64,000 bases of DNA from MPNP01 sp965215545 (lineage in GTDB: Bacteria; Pseudomonadota; Alphaproteobacteria; Rhodobacterales; Rhodobacteraceae), in NCBI GenBank assembly GCA_965215545.1, contig OZ244066.1:2232001-2296000 (forward strand), given 5' to 3'. This document shows, piece by piece, positions 8,501 to 16,042 of the stretch (its first letter is position 1; every line of letters starts with the position of its first letter). The notes beneath the pieces were generated by a model. It saw only the letters and a list, made by a program, of their open reading frames with translations. It had not been told where the DNA came from and ran no database searches. Position numbers and translations under genes: made by a program.

Positions 8501-8706
8501 ATGGGTCCCTGACCCCCAACATCTATATCGGCTTCGCCCTCAACACCATCCTGCCGATTGGCCGCCTCGTTGGCCAACGCGAGGGAGAGGGACTCGGCAC
8601 CATTCGCTACACGTTGCGCGGGCCGGCATCCAATCCCACCATCGAGACCCATGCCCTCTCGATCCTGTCCCCGATCGGCTCGGGTGATCTCGACAGCAAC
8701 AACTGA
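5521..8706 (+). CDS. AsmA/YhdP-like (DUF3971) membrane-anchored periplasmic protein
   Basis: 1061 residues from ATG 5521 (GGGAG upstream). The frame continues to 5302, but only this start places a signal or anchor segment at the N-terminus (ILLAGLTAAGIMCASTPALA, residues about 14-33). The body is a long series of short beta strands, as in the bridge-like AsmA/TamB/YhdP families. The C-terminal 150 residues, with VRGQFTVTPDSITISDG, GLTAEGTYDLAGKVMDFDG and RYTLRGPASNPT, form the conserved AsmA-like C-terminal module. Proteins of this group span the periplasm and move phospholipids to the outer membrane. queA follows after 3 bp, and such linkage is probably incidental. Confidence 0.85.
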   Translation: MRRASRSPAPGRGILLAGLTAAGIMCASTPALALPLPQWASARIINAVETRLPFAITVAEDFSIGWGRSIGTLTIGIGRAGVRDPATGTSVDMQDTALSVGLLDLLVGTVAIESITIGHLDLNRGTGPPSGDDRPVWDGGHAMPDIRTVTGQLARLEQTLDQLVVESFTTDIRLPGRGLPLTLEGGVLLTHSGEGWRGDVAATARRGPARIGTVVAEFAVANAGDVPAIEVTIASDTSALGPVFMLPATWPVLQLEATLVPAFDSAGRLMSVAIALEGTGEMPDSQAATLASLVMNGVWRPGDTVLGIEHLAIESDRAHLAAHGTAVLEKTESGSTHRVSGSILIETLEVNLDRTLENPLPPTTGSLTFAIDLARGQDHFAEFQFTSPVTDGHVRYETEAEGRARLAVRIDALTVGELMAFWPAGVFANTRRWVASQVTGGHLLDFTGLFSIPAAGPLASQITFQFADLDFTPVRDHLPVQASKGHVALTEEEMEIVFAEGWVDVPDKGLIDLGASYMHIPRIRDASHPSVIHVHFTGDLAAVLDLINREPFAFMTKVNMSPDIATGATEGVVEVRIPLQTTVQPEDIAVTVRAVIKDLVAYGLWPGQSIRANYASVTADDNQITIAGEAYAGAVLMNADWHLVYDGSAHSVSGTVRLDEELLAQLRAPQLANYVSGNEEAMFRIDLTAPDAISYALTSPLTGLAIAIPEIGWRKDRGVAADFSAKGQIAPTLTVDQIRLQSSDLDFVGALRVAPGTGRVERISLSSVRLGRAYKGPAELAMGANGRLASIAAPGTLEIGALQADPARLATGSQRPVDVSIGTIVFSETIRITDARGQFGELDESDGLLQAKLNAAVPVRIGIERQEDGTRFLINADDASAVAKAIGLTGNLAGGTLAIDLTAEPRQGIYRGNLTVTDVTARKIPVLLSLLSTISLTGLIDQMDSGGISFYEVRGQFTVTPDSITISDGIANSSSIGLTAEGTYDLAGKVMDFDGSLTPNIYIGFALNTILPIGRLVGQREGEGLGTIRYTLRGPASNPTIETHALSILSPIGSGDLDSNN

Positions 8707-8709
8707 TCT

Positions 8710-9753
8710 GTGGACCTCGAGACCTTCAATTTCCTGCTGCCTGAAGACCGGATTGCGCTGCGGCCAGCCCGGCCGCGCAGCAGCGCCCGCATGCTGGTCT
8801 GGCATCAAGGCATGCTCACTGACCGCTGCGTGCAGGATCTTCCCACCCTGCTGAAACCCGGTGACCGGCTTGTCATCAACACGACCAAGGTCATCCCCGC
8901 CCGGTTGTCGGGGACACGGATCCGGCCAGGCGGGGATCCGTCGGGTGCCCAGGTCACGGTCAATCTCGACCGCCGCCTGACCGGGGAGACCTGGATCGCC
9001 CTGGCCAGGCCGCTCAAGCGCCTGCGGCCCGGCGATCGCATCGTGTTTGCCGGACCGCTTGCGGCGGATGTCATCGCGATCACCGACGGGCATTGTCAGC
9101 TGCGGTTCCCGCTGGCCGGCCCGGCTCTTGATGCGGCCTTGACCAGGGCCGGCTCGGTACCGCTGCCGCCCTATATCAGCCGCCGTCGCATCGCTGATGC
9201 AGCCGACACGGATGACTACCAGTCGATCTTTGCCCGCCATCCCGGTGCGGTAGCCGCCCCCACGGCCTCACTCCATTTCGACGATGCCCTCATGCAGGCC
9301 CTCGGGGAGCGCTCGGTGTCTGTCTCGACGCTGACCCTGCATATCGCCTCGGGAACCTTCAGGCCTGTGACTGCACGCCGCATCGAGGACCACGTGATCC
9401 ATCATGAACAATGTGAGGTCGGGGATGCGGCGGCCGCTGCGATCAACGCAACGCGGCGGGCAGGGGGCCGGGTCATCCCGGTTGGCACGGCGGCACTCAG
9501 GGCCGTGGAATGTGCGTCTGCTGGCGGCGCGGTCCGGCCGTGGAGCGGGACGACTGACCTGTACATTCGGCCCGGCTACAGGTTCCGGGTGGCCGATGGC
9601 CTGCTGACGAATTTCCACATGCCGCAGACATCCCTGGTGATCCTGGTGGCGGCCATGATCGGGGTCAAGTCCTTCCAGACCATGTACCGCCATGCCATCG
9701 AGGCGAGATACCGCTTTCTCTCGTACGGAGACTGCAACCTCCTGTTGCCCTGA
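8710..9753 (+). CDS. queA: S-adenosylmethionine:tRNA ribosyltransferase-isomerase
   Basis: 347 residues from GTG 8710, 3 bp after the AsmA-like stop. QueA transfers and isomerises the ribosyl group of SAM to preQ1 at tRNA position 34, giving epoxyqueuosine. Family landmarks are the N-terminal LPEDRIALRPARPRSSARM, KPGDRLVINTTKVIPARL, the PLPPYI segment, THLHIASGTF-like LTLHIASGTFRPV, and the end RYRFLSYGD. Length is normal. The last 93 bp are repeated, diverged, at 13157-13249, which suggests that an insertion event used this gene's 3' end. No tgt follows in this window. Confidence 0.95.
   Translation: MDLETFNFLLPEDRIALRPARPRSSARMLVWHQGMLTDRCVQDLPTLLKPGDRLVINTTKVIPARLSGTRIRPGGDPSGAQVTVNLDRRLTGETWIALARPLKRLRPGDRIVFAGPLAADVIAITDGHCQLRFPLAGPALDAALTRAGSVPLPPYISRRRIADAADTDDYQSIFARHPGAVAAPTASLHFDDALMQALGERSVSVSTLTLHIASGTFRPVTARRIEDHVIHHEQCEVGDAAAAAINATRRAGGRVIPVGTAALRAVECASAGGAVRPWSGTTDLYIRPGYRFRVADGLLTNFHMPQTSLVILVAAMIGVKSFQTMYRHAIEARYRFLSYGDCNLLLP
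9661..9753 (+). repeat. queA 3' end, copy A of a 93-bp direct repeat
   Basis: This copy is the functional queA end. Aligned without gaps to 13157-13249 it differs at 14 positions (about 85% identity); both copies run in the same frame to the same stop. The block TTCTCTCGTACGGAGACTGC is identical in the two. The pair brackets the methyltransferase locus. Confidence 0.85.
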
Positions 9754-9766
9754 GTGTGTGCAGGGC

Positions 9767-11773
9767 TCAGCCCCGGATTGACGGTTCCCCGCAGAATGTC
9801 TCTCGCCAATCGGCCAATTCATCCTGCGGGATTTCGAGACCCATCATGCGACTGACATGCGCGTCGATCCGACTGCGGACAGTGTCATCTGATGCCTGCT
9901 TGAGTCGCTGAAGACCCTCGCTGCTGATCTCATCGAAGAATGCCACGGCTTCGTTGAGTCCTTCATCAGAGAGATGATCCAGCTGAGGGACCGGTATGCC
10001 CTTTACGGCATTGATCTGGTTTCTTGCCCGCCCCTGTTGTGTGCGTTGCCCACGCGCCCACTGGACAATCATGCCAAACAGGGAGTTGAACCAGAGAGAT
10101 GCAGCCTTGTGCACACGGTCATCCGCATGTCTGAGTGAGACCCATGAACTGCCTCCCATGACTGGGCGGGACGTGCTGGCCGCAACGAGTCTCTGTGAGG
10201 TCCAGCGCAAATTTCTGCTGTAGAACAGAGTGCTCGACGTTTGTCGGATGGCAGTCGGATCTGCTCCACGACGGGGTGTACCAAAATGGGTGGGATCAAC
10301 GATAAGGCATGTTTGAGAGGCGTCCCGACTTTCCCAGAGCATCCGATCATATCCCTGCGGCCTGTCTTGCGGGACCTGGTCAAGGATAAAGGCACCCGAC
10401 GCACTCATATTTCTGTGGTTGCCAATCAGGTGATGTGTTGGCCCGACATCAAATATGGCATCAATCCTGGTCATGGGAACAGTCAGGCTGGACATGGTCA
10501 TGTCGTGGTGAAGATGCCGACCGTGAACAAGATGCCATGCAAAGAGGCACAGGCTGGCGCTGACGGCACCGAGTGGTAACCATGGGATGCCCTGACCTGT
10601 CCCTGTCAATCGGACGATTTGCCCATGGCGGAACTCTCCGACCGTCACGGGCTGTGTCGATGGACAATCGGTGTCTTCAAACAGATTGACTGCGCTCTCG
10701 ACAGCAAATGCCAGGATGCCGGCGATTCCGTTCTGTACTGGTGCGACACCAAGCGTGACGCAGTGAACCGGGGATGGGGTGGCTGGCATGTCTTCAGTTT
10801 TCCGCGTTGCCACCAGCATCATCTCATTCATCTTCGTAGCTGCAGACAGCTCTCCCGCGCCATGCCCACCAGCGACTGCAATGGCGATGATGTCGACAAA
10901 ATCCCGCTCGATCATGGCCCTTGTCTCTCTCCAGCTCTCGGCAAAGCCCGCCGTCAGCGGCAGGACGAATCCGATACGCCCGCCCGGACGAACCTTCTGC
11001 CTTGCCAGAACCAGGAAACTGGCCCCCATCCCGGCTGTCTTGATCGCTGGAAGATTCTTGATCAAATTGCCCCATCTCTTCTGACAATGATTGCGCTGCC
11101 ATTGCGTGAGGCCGGCAATGTCGAAGGCCGACTGACCACCCCGTGTGCGGCTGTAGGGTGGATTCATCAGAATCCAGTCGATGCTGTCGTTCTCGACCTC
11201 AATGACACTTGGTCCTGCCGCCTGGCCATAGCCTTCCCCCTCATCCAGGAAATTCTCCACAGAATCCTGGGCAAGGTATTCGAGGGCACCCGTGGTTGCA
11301 CGCCCCGGCCCACCGATTGGCTGCCCCACCCCAATCCAGCCGATGTTCGTTTGCCCGTAGGGTTCATTGCCGCCAAGCATTGCCAGCGAAGAAGCCGTCA
11401 GATGGGCAGCAATGGGTGAGACATCGACACCGATGATCCCGCGCTCCATGGCCTGCCTGTAGAATGCGCCGGCAGCCTCTCCCCCGGCCTGGCGCACCAG
11501 GGCCATGATCCGATTGTGACCGGCTCGCAACAGTGTGCCGGTGCCACAGGCAAGATCGGCCATCTGGTGATTGCAGTAGATATCGTCCCGGTTCCAGCTG
11601 ACCCCATTCCGGTCCTGCCGTCGAATGGTCAGCCGAGTGAGAAACTCGACGGTTCCGGCATTCGTGTAGAATGCTGCGGCCTCCTTGCGATCGGCACTGA
11701 GCATTGGCAGGAGTTCGGCTCCGATATTAGATATGTCTCCCAAGTCGAGCCGTCTCAATGCGCTGGACCGCAA
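9767..11773 (-). CDS. N6-adenine DNA methyltransferase part of a restriction-modification protein (downstream of a frameshift)
   Basis: About 660 residues. It has the SAM-binding motif I, ADLACGTGTLL, the region IGVDVSPIAAHLTASSL, and the catalytic motif IV NPPYSRT (the NPPY of gamma-class N6-adenine methylases). The first codon of this frame is only TTG. The preceding 15 residues read through a region where the upstream frame (11727-12650) also codes. Joining the upstream end TARLG to GDISNIGAELLPMLSADRKEAAAFYT gives the standard linker-to-methylase transition ('ADRK--AAFYT') of single-chain enzymes. So this is the C-terminal two thirds of one gene broken by a single extra G near 11740. Target-recognition sequences probably lie in the last 300 residues. 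Confidence 0.8.
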   Translation of the reverse strand: MRSSALRRLDLGDISNIGAELLPMLSADRKEAAAFYTNAGTVEFLTRLTIRRQDRNGVSWNRDDIYCNHQMADLACGTGTLLRAGHNRIMALVRQAGGEAAGAFYRQAMERGIIGVDVSPIAAHLTASSLAMLGGNEPYGQTNIGWIGVGQPIGGPGRATTGALEYLAQDSVENFLDEGEGYGQAAGPSVIEVENDSIDWILMNPPYSRTRGGQSAFDIAGLTQWQRNHCQKRWGNLIKNLPAIKTAGMGASFLVLARQKVRPGGRIGFVLPLTAGFAESWRETRAMIERDFVDIIAIAVAGGHGAGELSAATKMNEMMLVATRKTEDMPATPSPVHCVTLGVAPVQNGIAGILAFAVESAVNLFEDTDCPSTQPVTVGEFRHGQIVRLTGTGQGIPWLPLGAVSASLCLFAWHLVHGRHLHHDMTMSSLTVPMTRIDAIFDVGPTHHLIGNHRNMSASGAFILDQVPQDRPQGYDRMLWESRDASQTCLIVDPTHFGTPRRGADPTAIRQTSSTLFYSRNLRWTSQRLVAASTSRPVMGGSSWVSLRHADDRVHKAASLWFNSLFGMIVQWARGQRTQQGRARNQINAVKGIPVPQLDHLSDEGLNEAVAFFDEISSEGLQRLKQASDDTVRSRIDAHVSRMMGLEIPQDELADWRETFCGEPSIRG

Positions 11774-12650
11774 CGATCAGGCGTTCCATGGCTGAACGCA
11801 TCACGGACTCATAGTTGACCGCGATCTCCATGGCCGTTATCGCCGGCTGGAATATGGCGCGCCAGTTCGTTCTGAGAATTCGTCGCCATTGTGTCAGGTA
11901 TTCCGTACTGACCGGCTGCTTCGCTGGATCAAAGATGACGGGGCGCACACCATGCCGCCTCTGCCGATGCAACTGGTTCTGGACCAGCAGTGCGTTCATC
12001 CACATAAGAGCGACAACTTGCAGACCGTTCAGGACATTGTGCTGCATGGTGGTCGCGATCTGCTGGCGCGACCCTTCGGGAATTTGAGCAAGGAATGTCA
12101 CCGATTGGCTGAGACGCAGGCTGACCTCCCTTGCGACCTGGACACAGCGATCTGTGGAGGCTGCAACGACGGCTGTCATGTCAGAAAGGGTGCCAAGATC
12201 AGCCCGAATGAACCCGCCCACCGGAAACCGTTCTGGCCCGTTTGGACCAGACTGATACAAGGCCATGCCAAACACCTCTCCATTGAGAAGACGTTGGGCT
12301 GCATCTGCCTGCTGACTTTGTCGAAAGCCTTGCGGTATGGCAATGGCGATGGAGGCCGTTATCTCACGCCCGTCACGCGCCAGGAGCAGGCCGAGCCGTC
12401 TTGCAGCGTCCTGGCTGGCATCGGCTGCATCATAGGAACACTCAATCGCCACAGGTGGCGCATCGTCTTCACGGATCAATATGTCCGGCTTGAGTTGCGG
12501 ATTTCCCTCGATCAGGCCGATGGTTTCGGTGCGGCAGACCCCATCTCCCCAGTGTTGATTGGCGAACTGCAGCCCGTCAGCCAGGGCTCGATTGAATGTT
12601 TCCTCGATCTGCCTCTGCATGGTCTTTGCGTCTTCCGTGCAAGTTGTCAC
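11727..12650 (-). CDS. N-terminal nuclease-like part of the same restriction-modification protein
   Basis: 307 residues. KPDILIREDDAPPVAIECSYD (about 53-73) fits a PD-(D/E)XK-type core, with Asp followed by a beta hairpin and an E-x-C/K-like strand; the final Lys is not clear. The rest is helical. The frame ends at TARLGRHI. One base out of frame it flows into the methylase part at 9767-11773. The combined protein of about 960 residues would resemble single-chain type IIG-like or defence-island N6-methylases. Whether the break is a mutation, a programmed +1 shift on CTTGGGA or a sequencing error cannot be told here. Confidence 0.65.
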   Translation of the reverse strand: MTTCTEDAKTMQRQIEETFNRALADGLQFANQHWGDGVCRTETIGLIEGNPQLKPDILIREDDAPPVAIECSYDAADASQDAARRLGLLLARDGREITASIAIAIPQGFRQSQQADAAQRLLNGEVFGMALYQSGPNGPERFPVGGFIRADLGTLSDMTAVVAASTDRCVQVAREVSLRLSQSVTFLAQIPEGSRQQIATTMQHNVLNGLQVVALMWMNALLVQNQLHRQRRHGVRPVIFDPAKQPVSTEYLTQWRRILRTNWRAIFQPAITAMEIAVNYESVMRSAMERLIVAVQRIETARLGRHI

Positions 12651-12700
12651 CGCGAATATAGCGCCCCGGGATCATGGAGGGAAGACTGGACGCGGCACGA

Positions 12701-12740
12701 CTCTCGCATGGCAACCCGACCTCTCGCATGGCAACCTGAT
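12701..12740. repeat. Tandem 20-bp repeat upstream of the nuclease/methylase gene
   Basis: Two adjoining units, CTCTCGCATGGCAACCCGAC and the same with T at positions 17 and 20, lie 51-90 bp upstream of the - strand start at 12650. The position suits an operator for a controller protein, but no controller gene was found. Confidence 0.6.
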
Positions 12741-13156
12741 CCCCTGGCCGCCCGTGATTGACCCTGCCCGGTGACCGATGTCGATGGCGACATGGCGCCG
12801 CGACACCAGCGGCAGGCCTTCAGCGATGTCCGGCGGCTTTTTCACCATCGACACCTGTCCGGACGAAAGTGACGCTGCCGGTCCAGACCAAGACCGTCGA
12901 GACAGGCGCCAACGGTGTTGCCGGCACCAGACATTCGCCACCGGAGCGCCGTCACGAGCGGATTGTCCAGACATCTCGTTGCAGCAGTTGCGGCCAGCGC
13001 TGCCTTGGTGCCGGCAGCACGGTCGGCCGACATGATGCAGAACCTGTCGGTTCTACCCCGGCCCTTCGCCAACCATCAACACCGGTTCAGGCAGGTCAGG
13101 ATCAGCGCAGGTGCGCTCCGTCGGGAGAGGGCAATTGCCTCGGCCATCAAACTTGC
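12741..13156. other. Degenerate tail of the island
   Basis: No intact gene was recognised. Several frames are open by base composition. Nothing resembling an integrase could be picked out by eye. The stretch ends where the second queA 3' copy begins. Confidence 0.4.
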
Positions 13157-13249
13157 GAGGTCAAGTCTTTCCGGACCATGTCCTGCCATGCCATCAAGGA
13201 GGGGTCCTGCTTTCTCTCGTACGGAGACTGCAAATTCCTGCTGCCCTGA
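13157..13249 (+). repeat. queA 3' end, copy B (diverged duplicate)
   Basis: Reads SFRTMSCHAIKEGSCFLSYG then DCKFLLP and stop, against SFQTM-RHAIEARYRFLSYGD in queA. The loss of the conserved RYRF residues shows that it is no longer selected as QueA sequence. It marks the far boundary of the island, 7 bp before the fdsA stop codon. Confidence 0.8.
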
Positions 13250-13255
13250 GCGTGG

Positions 13256-16042
13256 TCAGCTCGCGGGCGCTGTTTCGGCGGCCTCGACGCGGACAGCGGA
13301 AAACTTGTATTCGGGAATCTTGCCAAAGGGGTCAAGGGCCGGATTGGTCAGGAGATTGGCGGCGGCCTCGACATAGGCAAACGGCATGAACACGTTGTCC
13401 CGGGCCACGGCCCGGTCAGCCCGGGCCATGACCGTCACGCTGCCCCGGCGGGTGGTGAGTCGCACGGGTTGGCCGGGCGCAACACCAAGCCGATGGAGGG
13501 TCCGGGGGTGCAGGGAGCAGCTGGCCTCGGGCTCGATCGAATCAAGGATCCGGGTGCGGCGGGTCATCGATCCGGTGTGCCAGTGCTCCAGCTGCCGTCC
13601 GGTGATCAGCACGAATGGATAATCCGCATCGGGCACCTCGTCGGGCGGCGTGATGGCCGCCGGCGTGAAGCGGGCACGGCCATCGGGGAGTGGGAACCCG
13701 TCGCCGAAGACAATGGCCTGGCCGGGGTCATCGGGAGACAGGGACGGATAGGTGACCGCCGTGGCCTGCAAGCGCTCCCATGTGATGTTGTCGAGCGATG
13801 CCATTCCGTGTTTCATCTCGGCAAAGACATCGCTGGGATGACGATAGGTCCAGTCGAGGCCAAGTCGCCTGGCCAGTTCGACGACAATCCACCAGTCCTC
13901 GCGGGCATTGCCGGGGGGCGGGCGCACCGGGCGGCCCATCTGGACCTGCCGATTGGTGTTGGTGACGGTGCCGGTCTTCTCGGGCCAGGTGCTGGCCGGG
14001 AGAATCACATCGGCAAAATTGGCGGTCTCCGTGAGAAAGATATCCTGGACCACGAGATGGTCGAGGCGGCCCAGGGCGGCCCGGGCATGGTCGACATCCG
14101 GATCCGACATGGCCGGATTCTCCCCGAGGATATACATGCCGCGGATGTGTCCTGCGTGGATGGCCTCCATGATCTCCACGACCGTCAACCCGGGCTCGGC
14201 TGCAAGGTCATCGGCATGCCACAGATCCGCGAAGATCCGGCGTGCCCCGGCGGCGGTCACGGACTGGTAGTCCGGCAGGAACATGGGGATCAGGCCGGCA
14301 TCGGATGCGCCCTGGACGTTGTTCTGGCCCCGCAGCGGATGCAGGCCGGTCCCTGGCCGCCCGATCTGGCCGCACATGAGCGCGAGGGCGATCAGGCAAC
14401 GGGAATTGTCGGTGCCGTGAATGTGCTGGCTGATCCCCATGCCCCAGAAGATCATGCCGGCCCGGGCCCTGGCGAAGGTCCGCGCCACATCCCGCACCAG
14501 CGCCGCATCCACACCACAGATGGGTGCCATGGCCTCCGGGGTGAAGGGGGCCAGGTGGTCCTGCATTGCCGGCCAGTTGGTCGTGAACGCCGCGATGTAC
14601 CGATTGTCGTAGAGTTCCTCTGTGACGATCACGTTCATGATGGCGTTCAGCAGCGCCACATCAGTCCCCGGCCTGAACTGCACCCGGTGCGATGCGAAGC
14701 GTGAGAGGCCCTGGCCGCGGGGGTCGATCACGATCAACTGGCCGCCCCGTTTGGCGAACTGCTTGAAATACGATGCTGCCACCGGATGATTTTCGGTTGG
14801 ATTGGCCCCGATGACGATGGCGACATCGGCCGTCTCGATTTCATTGAATGTGGCGGTCACGGCCCCCGATCCGATATTTTCCATCAGGGCTGCCACCGAG
14901 GACGCGTGGCAGAGCCGGGTGCAATGGTCGACATTGTTGTGGCCGAAACCCTGGCGAATGAGTTTCTGGAAAAGATAGGCTTCTTCATTCGAACACTTGG
15001 CCGAGCCAAATCCGGCCACCATCTGACCGTCGCTGGCCCGGAGCCGGTCCAGACCAGCCGCCGTCCGGTCGAGAGCCTCGTCCCAGCTGGCCACCCGAAA
15101 GTGGGTCTGCCAGGCCGCGGGATCGACGTCGAGACCCTTCGGTGGCGCATCCTCGCGGCGGATGAGGGGTTCAAGCAGGCGGTGAGGATGGTCGATATAG
15201 TCAAAACCGAACCGGCCCTTGACACAGAGTCGGTTCTGGTTGGCCGGCCCGTTGATGCCATCGACGGTGCGGATATGGCCATCCTTGACCCTGTAGGCGA
15301 TCTGGCAACCCACGCCACAATAGGGACAGACACTCGCAACCGTGGCATCGTGGGCCTTGCTGTCACCGATCCCGGTCGCGTCCACGACATTGGCCTCGAT
15401 CAGGGCTCCGGTGGGGCAGGCCTGCACGCACTCCCCGCACGCCACGCAGGTGCTGTGCCCCATGGGATCGGCAAAATCGAACACAGGCAGGGACTGGTGG
15501 CCGCGCCCGGCCATGCCGATGACATCATTGGCCTGCACGTCCCGGCAGGCCCGCACGCAGAGATTGCACTGGATGCAGGCATCGAGATAGACATGCATGG
15601 CCACATGACTGGTGTCGGGGGACGGGACACTTGTGCTTTCCTGCGGTGGAAAGCGGCTGGATGTGAGTCCGGCCAGTCTGGCCATGTCCCAGAAATGCGA
15701 TGACCGGTCATGGGCCTGTTCCGGCGGCGGCTGGTCGGCAAGCAGCATCTCGATGACGGTCCGTCGGGCGGTGCGGGCCCGCCGGGTGGCGGTCTTGACC
15801 ACCATGCCGTCTGCGGCCGGTCGGATGCAGGCGGCGGCAAGGGGGCGCTCGCCTTCAATCTCGACCATGCAGGCCCGGCAATTGCCGTCGGGCGCATAGC
15901 CCGGCTCAGGCAGATGGCAGAGATGCGGGAGCAGGAGACCGGCATCCCGGGCGGCCTGCCAGAGGGTCGTCCCGGTGGCCACTGTGCAGGACCTGTCATC
16001 CAGGGTGAACGTGACGGTGTCAGGGTGGATCGAGTCAGCCAT
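13256..16042 (-). CDS. fdsA: NAD-dependent formate dehydrogenase, molybdenum-bearing alpha subunit
   Basis: 928 residues, the usual FdsA length. Domains in order: a [2Fe-2S] ferredoxin-like domain (residues 10-85; LLPHLCHLPEPGYAPDGNC, CMVEI); a NuoG-like 4Fe-4S region (about 150-215; CIQCNLCVRAC and CVACGECVQACPTGA); and the bis-MGD domain starting with CPYCGVGCQI. It also contains DHCTRLCHASSV with the Mo-ligating Cys, the HPVAASY and GMGISQH regions, and a C-terminal molydopterin dinucleotide-binding fold (LITGRQLEHWHTGSM). The enzyme oxidises formate to CO2 in the cytoplasm and passes electrons to the flavin subunit. It overlaps the upstream fdsB frame by 8 bp. fdhD and fdsC, needed for cofactor insertion, are not in the window. 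Confidence 0.95.
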   Translation of the reverse strand: MADSIHPDTVTFTLDDRSCTVATGTTLWQAARDAGLLLPHLCHLPEPGYAPDGNCRACMVEIEGERPLAAACIRPAADGMVVKTATRRARTARRTVIEMLLADQPPPEQAHDRSSHFWDMARLAGLTSSRFPPQESTSVPSPDTSHVAMHVYLDACIQCNLCVRACRDVQANDVIGMAGRGHQSLPVFDFADPMGHSTCVACGECVQACPTGALIEANVVDATGIGDSKAHDATVASVCPYCGVGCQIAYRVKDGHIRTVDGINGPANQNRLCVKGRFGFDYIDHPHRLLEPLIRREDAPPKGLDVDPAAWQTHFRVASWDEALDRTAAGLDRLRASDGQMVAGFGSAKCSNEEAYLFQKLIRQGFGHNNVDHCTRLCHASSVAALMENIGSGAVTATFNEIETADVAIVIGANPTENHPVAASYFKQFAKRGGQLIVIDPRGQGLSRFASHRVQFRPGTDVALLNAIMNVIVTEELYDNRYIAAFTTNWPAMQDHLAPFTPEAMAPICGVDAALVRDVARTFARARAGMIFWGMGISQHIHGTDNSRCLIALALMCGQIGRPGTGLHPLRGQNNVQGASDAGLIPMFLPDYQSVTAAGARRIFADLWHADDLAAEPGLTVVEIMEAIHAGHIRGMYILGENPAMSDPDVDHARAALGRLDHLVVQDIFLTETANFADVILPASTWPEKTGTVTNTNRQVQMGRPVRPPPGNAREDWWIVVELARRLGLDWTYRHPSDVFAEMKHGMASLDNITWERLQATAVTYPSLSPDDPGQAIVFGDGFPLPDGRARFTPAAITPPDEVPDADYPFVLITGRQLEHWHTGSMTRRTRILDSIEPEASCSLHPRTLHRLGVAPGQPVRLTTRRGSVTVMARADRAVARDNVFMPFAYVEAAANLLTNPALDPFGKIPEYKFSAVRVEAAETAPAS

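Larger units (their letters stand above)
9754..13156. mobile_element. Probable inserted DNA-modification island at the queA 3' end
   Basis: The 3.4 kb between the two queA 3'-end copies carries only the nuclease/methyltransferase genes and a decayed 500-bp tail. Its base and codon composition look less GC-rich than queA and fdsA on either side. Duplication of a gene's 3' end is the usual mark of elements that integrate into a gene end and rebuild it. No integrase gene was recognised inside, so this would be a relic or an element mobilised in trans. Confidence 0.5.

Noticed and set aside
13469..14704. 411-codon + strand open frame
   Set aside because: It lies entirely opposite fdsA, whose Fe-S and molybdopterin motifs are clear; it is a GC-driven shadow.
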